Shown here piece after piece: positions 1 to 9,034 of a DNA stretch of 64,000 bases. Where the stretch lies: NCBI RefSeq assembly GCF_900104725.1, contig NZ_LT629758.1, positions 6,565,001 through 6,629,000 of the forward strand, in the 5' to 3' direction. Position numbers and translations under genes: made by a program. Under the pieces are notes generated by a model, which did no database searches, was not told where the DNA came from, and saw only the letters and a list, made by a program, of their open reading frames with translations. Numbering within the stretch: position 1 is the first letter of the stretch; each line of letters opens with the position of its first letter. The stretch is from Actinoplanes derwentensis. Its GTDB lineage: Bacteria > Actinomycetota > Actinomycetes > Mycobacteriales > Micromonosporaceae.

Positions 1-113
1 GCCTTACCCTCGTCACCTAGACGCTAACCTGCCTCTGCCTGCCCGTCACCCCTCGTTAGGGATCCCGGAAGGCTTACCTTCGCCTCTATCGGCGGAACCG
101 GTCAAGGGTTGCG

Positions 114-824
114 TCAAATGCCGGGACGAGTTTTGCGCAGCTCTGTCGCTGCGAGCACCGCGGCGCCTGTGACCTGCATGTCCGCCTCCTCAAACCGGCG
201 TGTCACCGCGGCCAGCGTGGCCCCGGTGGTGACGATGTCATCCGCCACCACAAGCGTGCCTCGCGATCTCCCGTCCCGCCGCAGATTGCCGATTCGGGGC
301 GTCATTCGCAGCGAATTGACAGCCACGGTAGCCCGATCGGATGTATTGAGTGACGTTGAGTCAGGACGCGGAAGGGCGCGCAGCGGTTGCACCACGTTCA
401 CCCGCCAGCCGGAGTCCCGTAACCGGCGGGCCGCCTGCTCCGCCAGCCGGGCCATGTGGTCGCCGTACCGCTCCCGCCGGGCCGCTGCGGTGGACGGCAC
501 CGGCACCAGAAGCACCGGGCGGTCCCGCGGCGCGATCTCCGCGACCGCGGTGGCCAGCAGGACACCGAGCGGCCGGGCGAGCCGGTGCCGGCCCTTCTCC
601 TTGTACGCCAGCAGAGCCCCGCGCAACGCCCCGGCATAGCTCCCCACTGCCACACAGGCGGGAAAACCGGCCGGTGGCGGGCTCGGCAGCGCACTGCGCG
701 GTCGTAGCGACTCCAGCTCCGTCACACAGGCCGCGCAGGCCCCACCGGTGAGGCGCATCCGCTCGGCCCCGCACCCCGCGCAGGCGCCGGGCAGCACCAG
801 GTCGGCGAGTTCGGCGAGAACCAT
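114..824 (-). CDS. ComF-family phosphoribosyltransferase-like protein
   Basis: The 236-residue product has the ComF layout. Near the N-terminus are two CxxC pairs (CAGC and CAAC) that could bind zinc. A type I phosphoribosyltransferase PRPP loop follows near the C-terminus (VVADDIVTTGATL, about residue 190). ComF relatives are linked to DNA uptake in competent bacteria. In actinobacteria the role is unproven, so no competence function is claimed. The gene is last in the mtrA-mtrB-lpqB-comF series. Its ATG lies 2 nt after the lpqB stop, so it is probably translationally coupled. The downstream 113 bases to the window edge show no gene I can support. Confidence 0.85.
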   Translation of the reverse strand: MVLAELADLVLPGACAGCGAERMRLTGGACAACVTELESLRPRSALPSPPPAGFPACVAVGSYAGALRGALLAYKEKGRHRLARPLGVLLATAVAEIAPRDRPVLLVPVPSTAAARRERYGDHMARLAEQAARRLRDSGWRVNVVQPLRALPRPDSTSLNTSDRATVAVNSLRMTPRIGNLRRDGRSRGTLVVADDIVTTGATLAAVTRRFEEADMQVTGAAVLAATELRKTRPGI

Positions 825-826
825 GC

Positions 827-2644
827 TCAGTTGAGGAAGAACGGCGCCGACGGGACCACGCCGTCGCGGTTCTGCCCGGTCGGCCCGGCCAGGTCGGCCG
901 CGGTGATCGGGACGCTCGTCGACAGCGCCTCCCAGGCGTCGGCCCCGGTCGAGTAGAGCACCGAGGCGCCGTTCGGCCGGCTCGACGAGGGGTTCGCCGG
1001 GTACGAGGTCACGTAACTCACCGAGTCCCGCCCGATGTCGGCCAGCACCGGCGACTGCAGGGCACCGTCGATCGACACGTCGGTGATCGTCACCCGGCCG
1101 TTGTCGTTGCGCTCACCGGCCACCGTCAGCCAGCCCTCGCCGCTGAAGTCGACAGCGGTCACCGTCTTGAGCGGCGGGTCGAGCTGCTGCATACCGGTGA
1201 GGGCCAGCCCGTCGCCGCTGATGGTGAGCACCGCGCGGTAGAGGCGTCCGCCGACCACCAGCGCCACCCGGTGCCCGTCCGGAGCGACCGAGACCGCGCT
1301 GATCGGCCCGGCCTCCCCCGGCCACGACACCTGCTGTGCCGGGCCGCCCTGCCCGCGGAACCGCCAGAGTTTGCCGCCCGCGATGACCAGCCCGACCGCG
1401 CCGTCGATCTGGACGTCCGGGGTGATCGCCCAGACCGGGTACCCGATCCCGGAGGGCAGGCCGGTGACAGCCCGCAGCGCGATCGCCTCGCCGGCCGGCG
1501 CGCCACCCACCCGGAGTCGCTCGTTCTTGCCGGTCCCGGTGACCAGGGCGGCGTACATGTGTGTCCCGGACGTGCTCAGAGCGGCCCGGGAAACGTCCTT
1601 GTTGTCGTCGGCGGAGAGCCCCGGAACCCCGTCCAGGGTGCCCCGGTCCGGGTCGGCCAGCCGGCGCTCGGCCAGCCGGCGGATGGTGCGGTCGTAGACG
1701 ACGTACCGCTCCGGGGTGCTCACCAGCCGGCTCGCCGGGTTGCTGGCCAGATAGTCGATGCCGGAGTAGCGCCGGGCCTCCTGGTGACCGATCTTCAGGT
1801 CCAGGAACTGCGGCAGCATGCCGCGCAGCGACCACTGCAACTGCTGGCGCAACCGGTCCAGGGCCTCATCGGCGTTCTGCGTCGGCACGGCCTGCGCGCT
1901 CAGCGCGATCTCCAACTGCTCGTTACGGATCGCCGGCACGTTGCCCTGCAGTTTCGTCCCGTCCGGCAGGGTCTCGACGGCGTCCTGCAGCCACGGGGCG
2001 GGGCCGCTGAGCAGCCAGTTCAGGATGATCGTCGGTTCCTGCTCGTCCGGCACGTCACCGAGCAGGTAACGCACGTCGGGCACCAGCGCGGTGTGCTCGG
2101 TGTTCCAGAAGTAGATGGTCCGCTCTTCGTAGAAGTCGTCGAGTGCGGTGGTGCTGAGCAGCAGGAACGGCGGTGCGCTCGTCACGTAGAGGCCGTCGCC
2201 GGTGACTTCGCCGAGGGTCATCTCGTACTGGCCCTCGGTGGCCTCGGTGGTCGGCTCCAGCAGGCCGTTCTTGCCCAGCGTGCCGATCAGCTCGTAGTAG
2301 ACCGTCACCTGGTCCTGGTTGACCAGCGGGACGTCGGTCAGCCGGATGACCCGGGGCGCGGCCGGGGCGTTGAAGTCGGCGCGCGCGGCCGCGGACATGA
2401 ACTGCTTGACCCGTTCCAGGGCTCCGTCGTAGTCACCGGCGGCCGCCCGCAGGTAGTTGGTGACGAACTGCTGCCGATCGCTCGTCGAGTCGCGGGTGAC
2501 CCGGGCGCGCGAACTGCCGTCGCCGGTGGAGGTGCCGGTGGAGGGGCCGGGGCCGACCTCGGTCACCCGGGAGTCGTCCGGGATGCCGCAGCCACCCAGC
2601 AGCATCGCGGCGACGGCGGCACCGGCCAGTGCTCGACGGACCAT
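827..2644 (-). CDS. lpqB: LpqB lipoprotein, accessory to MtrAB
   Basis: The 605-residue product begins with a short basic and hydrophobic signal ending in the lipobox LGGC, with Cys19 as the lipidation site. The mature part starts with a Ser/Thr/Gly-rich linker. It continues into a GerMN-like region (about residues 190-320) and a C-terminal beta-propeller-like LpqB domain. In mycobacteria LpqB interacts with the extracytoplasmic part of the sensor kinase MtrB and influences MtrA signalling. The position here fits that role: its ATG is 1 nt after the mtrB stop and it is followed at once by the comF-like gene. Length and gene order match the family, so identity is firm. Partner interaction is taken from the family. 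Confidence 0.95.
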   Translation of the reverse strand: MVRRALAGAAVAAMLLGGCGIPDDSRVTEVGPGPSTGTSTGDGSSRARVTRDSTSDRQQFVTNYLRAAAGDYDGALERVKQFMSAAARADFNAPAAPRVIRLTDVPLVNQDQVTVYYELIGTLGKNGLLEPTTEATEGQYEMTLGEVTGDGLYVTSAPPFLLLSTTALDDFYEERTIYFWNTEHTALVPDVRYLLGDVPDEQEPTIILNWLLSGPAPWLQDAVETLPDGTKLQGNVPAIRNEQLEIALSAQAVPTQNADEALDRLRQQLQWSLRGMLPQFLDLKIGHQEARRYSGIDYLASNPASRLVSTPERYVVYDRTIRRLAERRLADPDRGTLDGVPGLSADDNKDVSRAALSTSGTHMYAALVTGTGKNERLRVGGAPAGEAIALRAVTGLPSGIGYPVWAITPDVQIDGAVGLVIAGGKLWRFRGQGGPAQQVSWPGEAGPISAVSVAPDGHRVALVVGGRLYRAVLTISGDGLALTGMQQLDPPLKTVTAVDFSGEGWLTVAGERNDNGRVTITDVSIDGALQSPVLADIGRDSVSYVTSYPANPSSSRPNGASVLYSTGADAWEALSTSVPITAADLAGPTGQNRDGVVPSAPFFLN

Positions 2645-2645
2645 C

Positions 2646-4295
2646 TCAGCTCACCTCCGCGGTGCGGTCCCGGGGGATCAGCGGCAAGGGGGCGGCGACC
2701 AGCCGGTCACCGGCCCGGACCGGCAGCGTGAGACGGAACTGGGCACCCTCGCCGGGCGCGCCCCACGCTTCCAGCCAGCCGCCGTGCAGGCGGGCGTCCT
2801 CGACGCTGATCGACAGACCGAGGCCGGTGCCGCCGGTCTGCCGGGCCCGGGACGGGTCGGCTCGCCAGAACCGGTTGAAGACCAGGCGTTCCTCACCCGG
2901 TTTCAGGCCGATGCCGTGGTCGCGGACGGTGATCGCCACCGCCGCGCCGTCGGACGTCATGGTGATCTGCACCGGTTTCGCCTCGCCGTGCTCGACCGCG
3001 TTGCCGACCAGGTTGCGCAGCACCCGCTCGACCCGTCGCGGGTCGACCTCGGCGATGACCGGCTCGTCCGGCAGGTTCAGCTGCAGTTCGACGCCGACCC
3101 GCTCGGCGAGGCCGGTGAGCCGCTCGGCGACCCGTTCCGCGATCGGGACCAGGTCGGTGTGCTCGGCGTCCAGGGCGGCGAACCCGGCGTCGAACCGGCT
3201 GATCTCCAGCAGATCGGTGAGCAGCTCCTCGAACCGGTCCAGTTCGGCCTGGAGCAGCTCGGCGCTGCGGGCCACCGCCGGCTCGAAATCCTCCCGCTCG
3301 GAGAAGATCAGATCAGCGGCCATCCGTACGGTCGTCAACGGTGTCCGCAGCTCGTGGGACACGTCCGAGGTGAACCGGCGCTGCAGGCGGGACATCTCCT
3401 CCAGCCGGACGATCTGGCGCTGCAGGTTGGCGGCCATCTGGTTGAACGCGGCGGCCAGCAGGGCCAGGTCGTCCTCGCCGTCGACTTTCATCCGCTGGTC
3501 GAGCAGGCCGGCCGAGAGTCGCTGGGCGGTCCGCGCGGCCACCCGGACCGGGGTCACCACCAGCCGGGTGACCAGGCCGGCCACCACGCCGAGCAGGATC
3601 ACCAGGGCCAGGCCGGTGGCCAGAACCGTGGTCCGGATCAGATTGGCGTCCTGATCCTCGCTGGTCAGCGGAACCATGTAGTAGAGCTCGACGTGACCGA
3701 ATCTGGTCGGCACCGGCGAGCCGTAGACCAGGTATTTCGTGGTCTGCCCGTTGATCTCGGCGGTGCGGATCTGCCGGTTGACGCCGCCGCGGTCGCCGGC
3801 GACCGCACGGATCATCTCCGGCGTGATCAGGTCCCCGGTGTCGACCTTGGGCACCGCGACCGCCTGCAGGTCGGGATGACGCTCCGCCCGGATCGAGATG
3901 ATCGAGGTGCCGCGGGCGGCGTCGTCGCCGTCGAACAGGTCGTTGACCAGGTCGTTGAGTGCTCCCGGCAGCTCCGGGTCACGGGCCTGGGGGTAGAGGG
4001 TGAGCTGCTTGAGGGCGTACTCCACCTTGTTGTCCATGGCGACTGAGGCGTTGTCCTCGGCCCGGCTCAGCAGGATCTCCGCGCTGCGGTCGGCGATGAA
4101 ACCACCGAACGTGCCGACCAGCAGGCTGGAGGCGACCAGGGTCAGGGTGACCACCCGCAACTGGAGCGAACGGCGCCAGGACCGGCGGGCCGGCGCCGTG
4201 TAACGCGTCAGGTGACGGGCGAGGACACGCCAGTAGCGCCGCACCGGTCGGAGGGCACGGCGCACGGGCATGGGGAGCCAGGAGGGAGCACGCAT
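2646..4295 (-). CDS. mtrB: MtrB sensor histidine kinase
   Basis: The 549-residue membrane kinase has TM1 at about residues 46-65, an extracytoplasmic domain to about 220, TM2 at about 221-245, then HAMP. The HisKA motif DVSHELRTP places the phosphorylated His at 314. The ATPase domain shows its N box (LRNLVGNAVEHG), G1 (DHGIG) and G2 (GGTGLGLS). It would phosphorylate MtrA; in actinobacteria this pair controls cell-wall homeostasis, division and osmotic responses. The gene sits 29 nt after mtrA and 1 nt before lpqB in one operon. The chosen ATG has only a weak ribosome site (GCGAG), and a Met nine residues in is an alternative start. No domain is missing. Confidence 0.96.
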   Translation of the reverse strand: MRAPSWLPMPVRRALRPVRRYWRVLARHLTRYTAPARRSWRRSLQLRVVTLTLVASSLLVGTFGGFIADRSAEILLSRAEDNASVAMDNKVEYALKQLTLYPQARDPELPGALNDLVNDLFDGDDAARGTSIISIRAERHPDLQAVAVPKVDTGDLITPEMIRAVAGDRGGVNRQIRTAEINGQTTKYLVYGSPVPTRFGHVELYYMVPLTSEDQDANLIRTTVLATGLALVILLGVVAGLVTRLVVTPVRVAARTAQRLSAGLLDQRMKVDGEDDLALLAAAFNQMAANLQRQIVRLEEMSRLQRRFTSDVSHELRTPLTTVRMAADLIFSEREDFEPAVARSAELLQAELDRFEELLTDLLEISRFDAGFAALDAEHTDLVPIAERVAERLTGLAERVGVELQLNLPDEPVIAEVDPRRVERVLRNLVGNAVEHGEAKPVQITMTSDGAAVAITVRDHGIGLKPGEERLVFNRFWRADPSRARQTGGTGLGLSISVEDARLHGGWLEAWGAPGEGAQFRLTLPVRAGDRLVAAPLPLIPRDRTAEVS

Positions 4296-4324
4296 CTCGC
4301 GGCAAGATTAGCCGCTCGGGGCGA

Positions 4325-5023
4325 TCAGCCGGTGCCCGCCTTGTAGCCGACACCACGGACCGTCAGGATGATCTCCGGACGCTCGGGATCGGGTTCGATC
4401 TTGGCGCGCAGCCGCTGGACGTGCACGTTGACCAGGCGGGTGTCGGCGGCGTGCCGGTAACCCCAGACCTGCTCCAGCAGCACCTCGCGGGTGAACACCT
4501 GGCGCGGCTTGCGGGCCAGCGCCACCAGCAGGTCGAACTCCAGCGGAGTGAGTTTGACCTCTTCGCCGTCGCGGGAGACGGTGTGCGCCGGCACGTCGAT
4601 GGTGATCTGGTTGTCCGGCGGGCCGATGCTCAGCATCTCCGGCGCGGCGTCCTCGCCCCGCCGCAGCCGGGCCCGCATCCGGGCCACCAGTTCCTTCGGC
4701 TTGAACGGCTTGACCACGTAGTCGTCGGCGCCGGACTCCAGGCCCAGCACCACGTCGACGGTGTCGCTCTTGGCGGTGAGCATGACTATCGGGATGCCCG
4801 ACTCGGCGCGGATGGCCCGCGCTACATCGATGCCGCTCATCCCCGGAAGCATCAGGTCGAGCAGGACGATGTCCGGCCGGCTCTCCCGGAAGGCGGCCAA
4901 GGCTCGTTCACCGTCCGCCACGAACGAAGGCAGGAAACCCTCACTGCGCAGAACGATGCCGAGCATCTCGGCCAAAGCGGGATCGTCGTCGACGACCAGT
5001 ACCCGGGCTCTCATGCGGTCCAA
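4325..5023 (-). CDS. mtrA: MtrA response regulator (OmpR family)
   Basis: The product has 232 residues: a receiver domain with phospho-acceptor Asp56 (IVLLDLMLPGM) and an OmpR-type winged helix. The winged helix carries the family signatures LTPLEFDLLVALARKPRQVF and VRGVGYKAG. I chose the TTG at 5023, giving an N-terminus like that of mycobacterial MtrA (M-D-x-M-R). The ATG three codons later (5014) is the alternative. A GAGGAC stretch lies upstream. MtrA is the DNA-binding output of the MtrAB pair and is essential in mycobacteria. It is the first gene of mtrA-mtrB-lpqB-comF, so the operon promoter should lie in the gap at 5024-5124. Confidence 0.96.
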   Translation of the reverse strand: MDRMRARVLVVDDDPALAEMLGIVLRSEGFLPSFVADGERALAAFRESRPDIVLLDLMLPGMSGIDVARAIRAESGIPIVMLTAKSDTVDVVLGLESGADDYVVKPFKPKELVARMRARLRRGEDAAPEMLSIGPPDNQITIDVPAHTVSRDGEEVKLTPLEFDLLVALARKPRQVFTREVLLEQVWGYRHAADTRLVNVHVQRLRAKIEPDPERPEIILTVRGVGYKAGTG

Positions 5024-5124
5024 TATTGCACTGTCCTCCCCATCCTCGGGTTACCTGGGGGCCGATCTTGTCCGGGAAACCATCGCTGAGCACCGGAAAC
5101 ACCCCCTGCCGAGTCCTGAGAAGT

Positions 5125-5153
5125 ACGGGCGGCCCCGGTTCGGGACCGCCCGT
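5125..5153 (-). terminator. Hairpin after the DUF397 gene
   Basis: ACGGGCGG at 5125-5132 is exactly complementary to CCGCCCGT at 5146-5153. An inner CCC/GGG pairing extends the stem. It lies 14 nt beyond the DUF397 stop. There is no U-run, as is common in high-GC actinomycetes. It would separate the DUF397/XRE unit from the mtrA promoter region. Confidence 0.55.
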
Positions 5154-5166
5154 GGCGCGTCTGAGA

Positions 5167-5370
5167 TCACCTGCCGGGCCGGTCGAACTCCCCTGAGCGG
5201 ATCCCGGCGATGAAGCCGGCCCAGTCTCCGTTGCCGAAGGCCAGCACCGGGCCGGCGACGTCCTTCGAGTCACGCACCAGCACCGCGGCCGGCACCTCGG
5301 CGATTTCGACACAGTGCCCGGCTGCGCCACTGCGACTGCTCTTACGCCAGGTCAGCGTGGTGTCCTGCAT
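5167..5370 (-). CDS. DUF397 protein
   Basis: This is a 67-residue protein with both DUF397 hallmarks: TWRKSSRS near the start and VLVRDSKD in the middle. The ATG at 5370 is fixed by AAGGAG six bases upstream. DUF397 proteins are nearly always encoded beside an XRE/DUF5753 regulator, as here (52 nt downstream of one). In Streptomyces such pairs (for example BldB-like or WhiJ-like systems) affect development and antibiotic production, with the DUF397 partner modulating the DNA-binding protein. The specific target here is unknown. Confidence 0.9.
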   Translation of the reverse strand: MQDTTLTWRKSSRSGAAGHCVEIAEVPAAVLVRDSKDVAGPVLAFGNGDWAGFIAGIRSGEFDRPGR

Positions 5371-5422
5371 GATGTGCTCCTTCAACGTGGAATGCCTCTC
5401 CATTGAACCCACGCGCTGGAGA

Positions 5423-6283
5423 TCATCGAGCCAGCCGATCCCTCGACTCAGCGATAACCGTTCGGCTCGCTTCTGCTGACAAAGAGCGTTCCCGCAGGTC
5501 ATCGAAGGCGTCCTGATACACGTCGATCTCCTCGGGCTTCACCCTGAAGAGACCGCCGGTCAGCCCCTCGATGTGCACCACCGGGTTACGTGTGCCGGGC
5601 GCGAACTCCAGCACCATGAACGACTCGCTCAGCCCGGCGTGCGCCCCGGCCTCGAACGGCAGGATCGTCAACTCCACCTCCGGCCGGCTGCTCGCCTCGA
5701 ACAGCCGGCCGAGTTGGCGGCGCTGCACGTCGGGCCCACCGATCTGGCGCAACAGCACCCCTTCGTCGATGACGATCCGCAGGTGGGGCGGCGGCACCCG
5801 GGTCAGGGTCGACTGGCGGGCCATCCGCAGGGCGAGCCGGTGCTGGGTGACCGCGGCGTCGTCGATGTCGACGCCGGCCTCGATGATCGCGCGGGCGTAC
5901 TCGTCGGTCTGCAGCAGGCCGGGCACGATCTGGGTCTCCCACTCGGAGATCCGCACCGCCTCGGCCTCCAGAGCGAGGTACTCGTCGTACGGGTCCGGGA
6001 CCGACGATCGGTATGGCGTCCACCACACCCGGGCCCGCCCGCGCCGGGCCAGGCCGCGGAACCGCCCGCGATCCTCGACCGGCACGCCGTAGAGGGTGAG
6101 CAGCCGGTCCAGGTCGGTCTCGCTGATCCCGGTGTGCGCCGTCTCGATCCGGCTGAGCTTCGACTCGGACCAGCCCAGCGCCGTCGCGACGTCGACCGCG
6201 CGGCGCTCACCGCGAAGCCGGCGCAGTTCGCTCCCGAGCTCCCGGCGTGCTGTCGATGTCGGCCTCGCCACGACCCCCACCAT
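5423..6283 (-). CDS. XRE-family regulator with DUF5753 domain
   Basis: The 286-residue product starts with a helix-turn-helix of the XRE type at about residues 10-65, including VATALGWSESKLSRIET. The DUF5753 domain follows, with the typical WETQIVPGLLQTDEYARA and DEGVLLRQIGG stretches. The ATG at 6283 was chosen because it starts just before the HTH. The reading frame stays open further upstream, but that part is not family-like. It precedes the DUF397 gene by 52 nt on the same strand, forming the usual regulator/DUF397 pair. It probably binds DNA near its own promoter in 6284-6865. The target genes cannot be read from the sequence. Confidence 0.88.
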   Translation of the reverse strand: MVGVVARPTSTARRELGSELRRLRGERRAVDVATALGWSESKLSRIETAHTGISETDLDRLLTLYGVPVEDRGRFRGLARRGRARVWWTPYRSSVPDPYDEYLALEAEAVRISEWETQIVPGLLQTDEYARAIIEAGVDIDDAAVTQHRLALRMARQSTLTRVPPPHLRIVIDEGVLLRQIGGPDVQRRQLGRLFEASSRPEVELTILPFEAGAHAGLSESFMVLEFAPGTRNPVVHIEGLTGGLFRVKPEEIDVYQDAFDDLRERSLSAEASRTVIAESRDRLAR

Positions 6284-6865
6284 ATCGACGCGGCGGTCCC
6301 TGATTGCAAGTTGCACGGGCGGTCTTGCACTTGCAGGCGGCACATCCACCCCGGCGGGTTACCCCTTCAGAGATCAAGCCACTGGGGTACGTCCGGAGCA
6401 GCTCGACCCCGGCATAGCGAACGGGGCGGCAGACCTGAGTCCACCGCCCCGTTCATCCCCCCGGTTTGGTACCGCGCGCGTCCGTGGGACCCCCCGATCA
6501 CCAATGACGCTGCGTGCTCTTAGATTCACACTCCGCAACCGTGATGTCAAGCAATTTCCCGAAATTTCGGACTTGATCCACAGGTTGCCTCCTGGAGCCG
6601 CCCTCACGACCGGTCCCCGACCATCACCTGACGGACCACATCCGCCACTCGAGTCCCGACTTCCGAAAAATATCTCGCGAACACCTATCCGCACCGATTG
6701 ACAGAACGGATTACCGAATAGACGAAAGAGCCGCCCCAAAACCACGTGGAACGGCTCTCAATCCTCACAAATATGCAGCTCAGAGGCACACTATCCCTAC
6801 ATCGATCCCGGCGCTGAATGGAGTCCGGCACCGAATGATCGAGACTAGCCGGAATCGCCGATTCT
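6284..6865. other. Intergenic region between XRE regulator and manA
   Basis: These 582 bases carry no gene I can support. The left end should hold the promoter of the XRE regulator. Part of it (about 6520-6720) is visibly lower in GC than its surroundings. It contains one clear hairpin, listed separately. The open frames crossing it lack family features or a credible ribosome site. Confidence 0.6.
6727..6758 (-). terminator. Hairpin downstream of manA
   Basis: AGAGCCG at 6727-6733 pairs with CGGCTCT at 6752-6758 around an 18-nt loop. It lies about 108 nt past the manA stop on the minus strand. The stem is short and the loop long, so terminator function is tentative. Confidence 0.3.
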
Positions 6866-8035
6866 CTACTCGGGAACGGCGGCCACGAATACCCGGCCGG
6901 TGCCGGCCACCTTGATCGCCCCGGCACTCGCCGGCACGTAGGCGGCTGCCCCCGGCGCCAGCTCGATCGGCGTGCCGTCATCACTCTGCCCGGCGAAGAC
7001 CGTCCCCTCCGCGCACAACACGATCCGCGGACCCGTGGCCGGCACCTCGATCGGCGGCCGGGTGCCGTCCAGCTCGATGCGGTACAGCTCGAAGTCGGGC
7101 ACCGGCACATGCCAGGTGTCCACGCCGGGCGCGACCGGGACGGACGGCAGCAGCGGCTCGGCCAGCACGTCGAACCGCAGCACCCGCAGCAGTTCGTCGA
7201 CGTCCACCCGTTTCGGCGTGAGGCCACCGCGGAGCACGTTGTCACTCGCCGCCATCAGCTCCACGCCGAGGCCGCTCAGATAGGCGTGCAGGTTCCCGGC
7301 GGGCATCCAGATGGCCTGCCCCGGTTCCAGCCGCACCAGGTTGAGCAGCAGCGCCACCAGCACGCCCGGATCGCCCGGGTAGAAGCCGGCCAGCCGGGCC
7401 GCGAGCTGATGGGAGTCGTCACCGGGCAGGGCGGCGGTGACCACCTCGTCGATCAGCGCGCCGCGGTCCTCGGCCGGCCAGGTGAGCAGGAGCCGGACCG
7501 CCGCGCCGATGTCACCGGCCCGCAGCACGTCCACCACCGGGTCCAGGCGGGGCAGGCCGAACCCGGCGATCACGGTGGCGGCGTCGCCCGGGTCACGAAA
7601 CCCGCAGAGCGCCTCGAACGGGGTGAGCGCCACCAGCATCTCCGGCTTGTGGTGGGCGTCCGTGTAGTTCTTCGGGGCGCCCGGATCGGCCTCCTGCCGG
7701 GCGAACGCCACCCGGGCGTACTCGGCGTCCGGGTGGGCCTGCAAGGACAGCGGAGCGCCGGCTGCCAGGACCTTCATCAGGTACGGCAGGCGGGGCCCGA
7801 AGATCTTCGCCACTCCGGCGCCGAGCTGCCCGTCCGGGTCGTCGGCGATCAGCCGGGTCAGCTCGACCGGCCCCTGCGGACCGGGCACGGTGGACGGGTC
7901 ACCGGGGTGCGCGCCGAGCCACAGTTCGGCCTCCGGCTCCTCGGTGGGAGCGGGGCGGCCCTGCAGCTCGGCGATCGCGGTCCGGGAACCCCAGGCGTAC
8001 GGCCGGATAACTCCGGTCAGCGGAAACACGGTCAT
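6866..8035 (-). CDS. manA: Mannose-6-phosphate isomerase (type I)
   Basis: This 389-residue cupin-type enzyme interconverts fructose-6-phosphate and mannose-6-phosphate. It supplies mannose for GDP-mannose, glycolipids and glycoproteins. Zinc-site motifs are visible: SLQAHPD, then AHHKPEM, then the substrate-site stretch IWMPAGNLHAYLSG followed by DNVLRGGLT. The ATG at 8035 immediately precedes the family start. It is the last gene of the minus-strand mannose block (manB, Trm112-like, SIS protein, CDF transporter, manA), 21 nt after the CDF gene. Together with manB and manC at 25,466 it gives a complete route to GDP-mannose within the window. Confidence 0.93.
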   Translation of the reverse strand: MTVFPLTGVIRPYAWGSRTAIAELQGRPAPTEEPEAELWLGAHPGDPSTVPGPQGPVELTRLIADDPDGQLGAGVAKIFGPRLPYLMKVLAAGAPLSLQAHPDAEYARVAFARQEADPGAPKNYTDAHHKPEMLVALTPFEALCGFRDPGDAATVIAGFGLPRLDPVVDVLRAGDIGAAVRLLLTWPAEDRGALIDEVVTAALPGDDSHQLAARLAGFYPGDPGVLVALLLNLVRLEPGQAIWMPAGNLHAYLSGLGVELMAASDNVLRGGLTPKRVDVDELLRVLRFDVLAEPLLPSVPVAPGVDTWHVPVPDFELYRIELDGTRPPIEVPATGPRIVLCAEGTVFAGQSDDGTPIELAPGAAAYVPASAGAIKVAGTGRVFVAAVPE

Positions 8036-8056
8036 GATCGGAAAATTAGCAGGCCG

Positions 8057-9034
8057 TCAGGCCGGTGTGGGCTCCTCTGCCGGTGCCGAGTCCTTTTCGG
8101 ATTCAGCCCGGTAGATGTCCGGCTCGATGTAGATCACCCGGGCGATCGGCACCGCCTCGCGGATCCGCACCTCGGTCTGGTCGATGTGCCGGGCCACCTC
8201 TTCGGCCGTCTCCGACTTGGGCACCGCGATCTTCACCGCGACCAGCAGCTCTTCCGGGCCCAGGTGCAGGGTCTTCATGTGGATGATCCGCTCCACCCCG
8301 TCACCGGCCAGGATCGCCTGCTCGATCTTCCGGACCGCCTCCGGGTTGGCACTCTCGCCGAGCAGCAGGCTCTTGGTCTCGATCGCCAGGGTGGCCGCGA
8401 TGCCGACCAGCAGCACCCCGATCGCGCCGGTGCCGATCGCGTCCCAGCGGCCGTCACCGGTGGCCAACGTCATGCCGACGCCGAAGAGGGCGAGGATCAG
8501 GCCGATCAGCGCGCCGAAGTCCTCCAGGAGCACCACCGGCAGCTCCGGGGCCTTGGAGCGGCGCACGAAGTCCACCCACGAGGTGTCGCCCCGGGTGTGG
8601 TTCGACTCGGTGATCGCGGTGTAGAACGAGTACGACTCCAGGCCGGTCGCCACCACCAGGACGACCACCGGGACCCAGTGCCACGAGGTGATCGCACCAC
8701 CGTTCTCGGCGTGCAGCGACTCCTGGAACTTGTGGTAACCCTCGTAGAGCGCGAACAACCCGCCGACCGAGAACAGCACGATCGACACGATGAAGGCGTA
8801 GATGTAGCGCTCCCGCCCGTACCCGAAAGGGTGTTCGGGTGTCGCGGCGCGCCGCGCGCGTTTTCCGCCGATCAGCAGCAGGAGCTGGTTGCCGGAGTCC
8901 GCGACCGAGTGGATCGACTCCGCCAGCATCGACGACGAGCTGGTGAGGAGGAAGGCACCGAACTTGGTGACCGCGATGCCCAGGTTCGCCGACAACGCGG
9001 CCACGATCGCTTTGGTGCCGCCCTCCGCGCTCAC
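8057..9034 (-). CDS. Cation diffusion facilitator family transporter
   Basis: The 325-residue membrane protein belongs to the CDF family. The first helices include SMLAESIHSVADSGNQ, which holds the His and Asp residues of the metal site. About six hydrophobic segments run to residue 210, followed by a cytoplasmic C-terminal domain and a Glu/Pro-rich tail. CDF proteins export divalent cations such as Zn2+, Mn2+ or Fe2+ by proton antiport; the metal cannot be named from the sequence. The start is a GTG at 9034 that overlaps the preceding SIS gene stop (GTGA), so translation is coupled. Why a metal transporter sits among mannose genes is unclear, though manA is zinc dependent. Confidence 0.87.
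   Translation of the reverse strand: MSAEGGTKAIVAALSANLGIAVTKFGAFLLTSSSSMLAESIHSVADSGNQLLLLIGGKRARRAATPEHPFGYGRERYIYAFIVSIVLFSVGGLFALYEGYHKFQESLHAENGGAITSWHWVPVVVLVVATGLESYSFYTAITESNHTRGDTSWVDFVRRSKAPELPVVLLEDFGALIGLILALFGVGMTLATGDGRWDAIGTGAIGVLLVGIAATLAIETKSLLLGESANPEAVRKIEQAILAGDGVERIIHMKTLHLGPEELLVAVKIAVPKSETAEEVARHIDQTEVRIREAVPIARVIYIEPDIYRAESEKDSAPAEEPTPA

Noticed and set aside
2457..4046. Long plus-strand open frame opposite mtrB and lpqB
   Set aside because: It is a composition shadow of high-GC coding DNA. The residues are Arg/Gly/Asp rich without a domain, and the opposite strand encodes MtrB and LpqB with all motifs.
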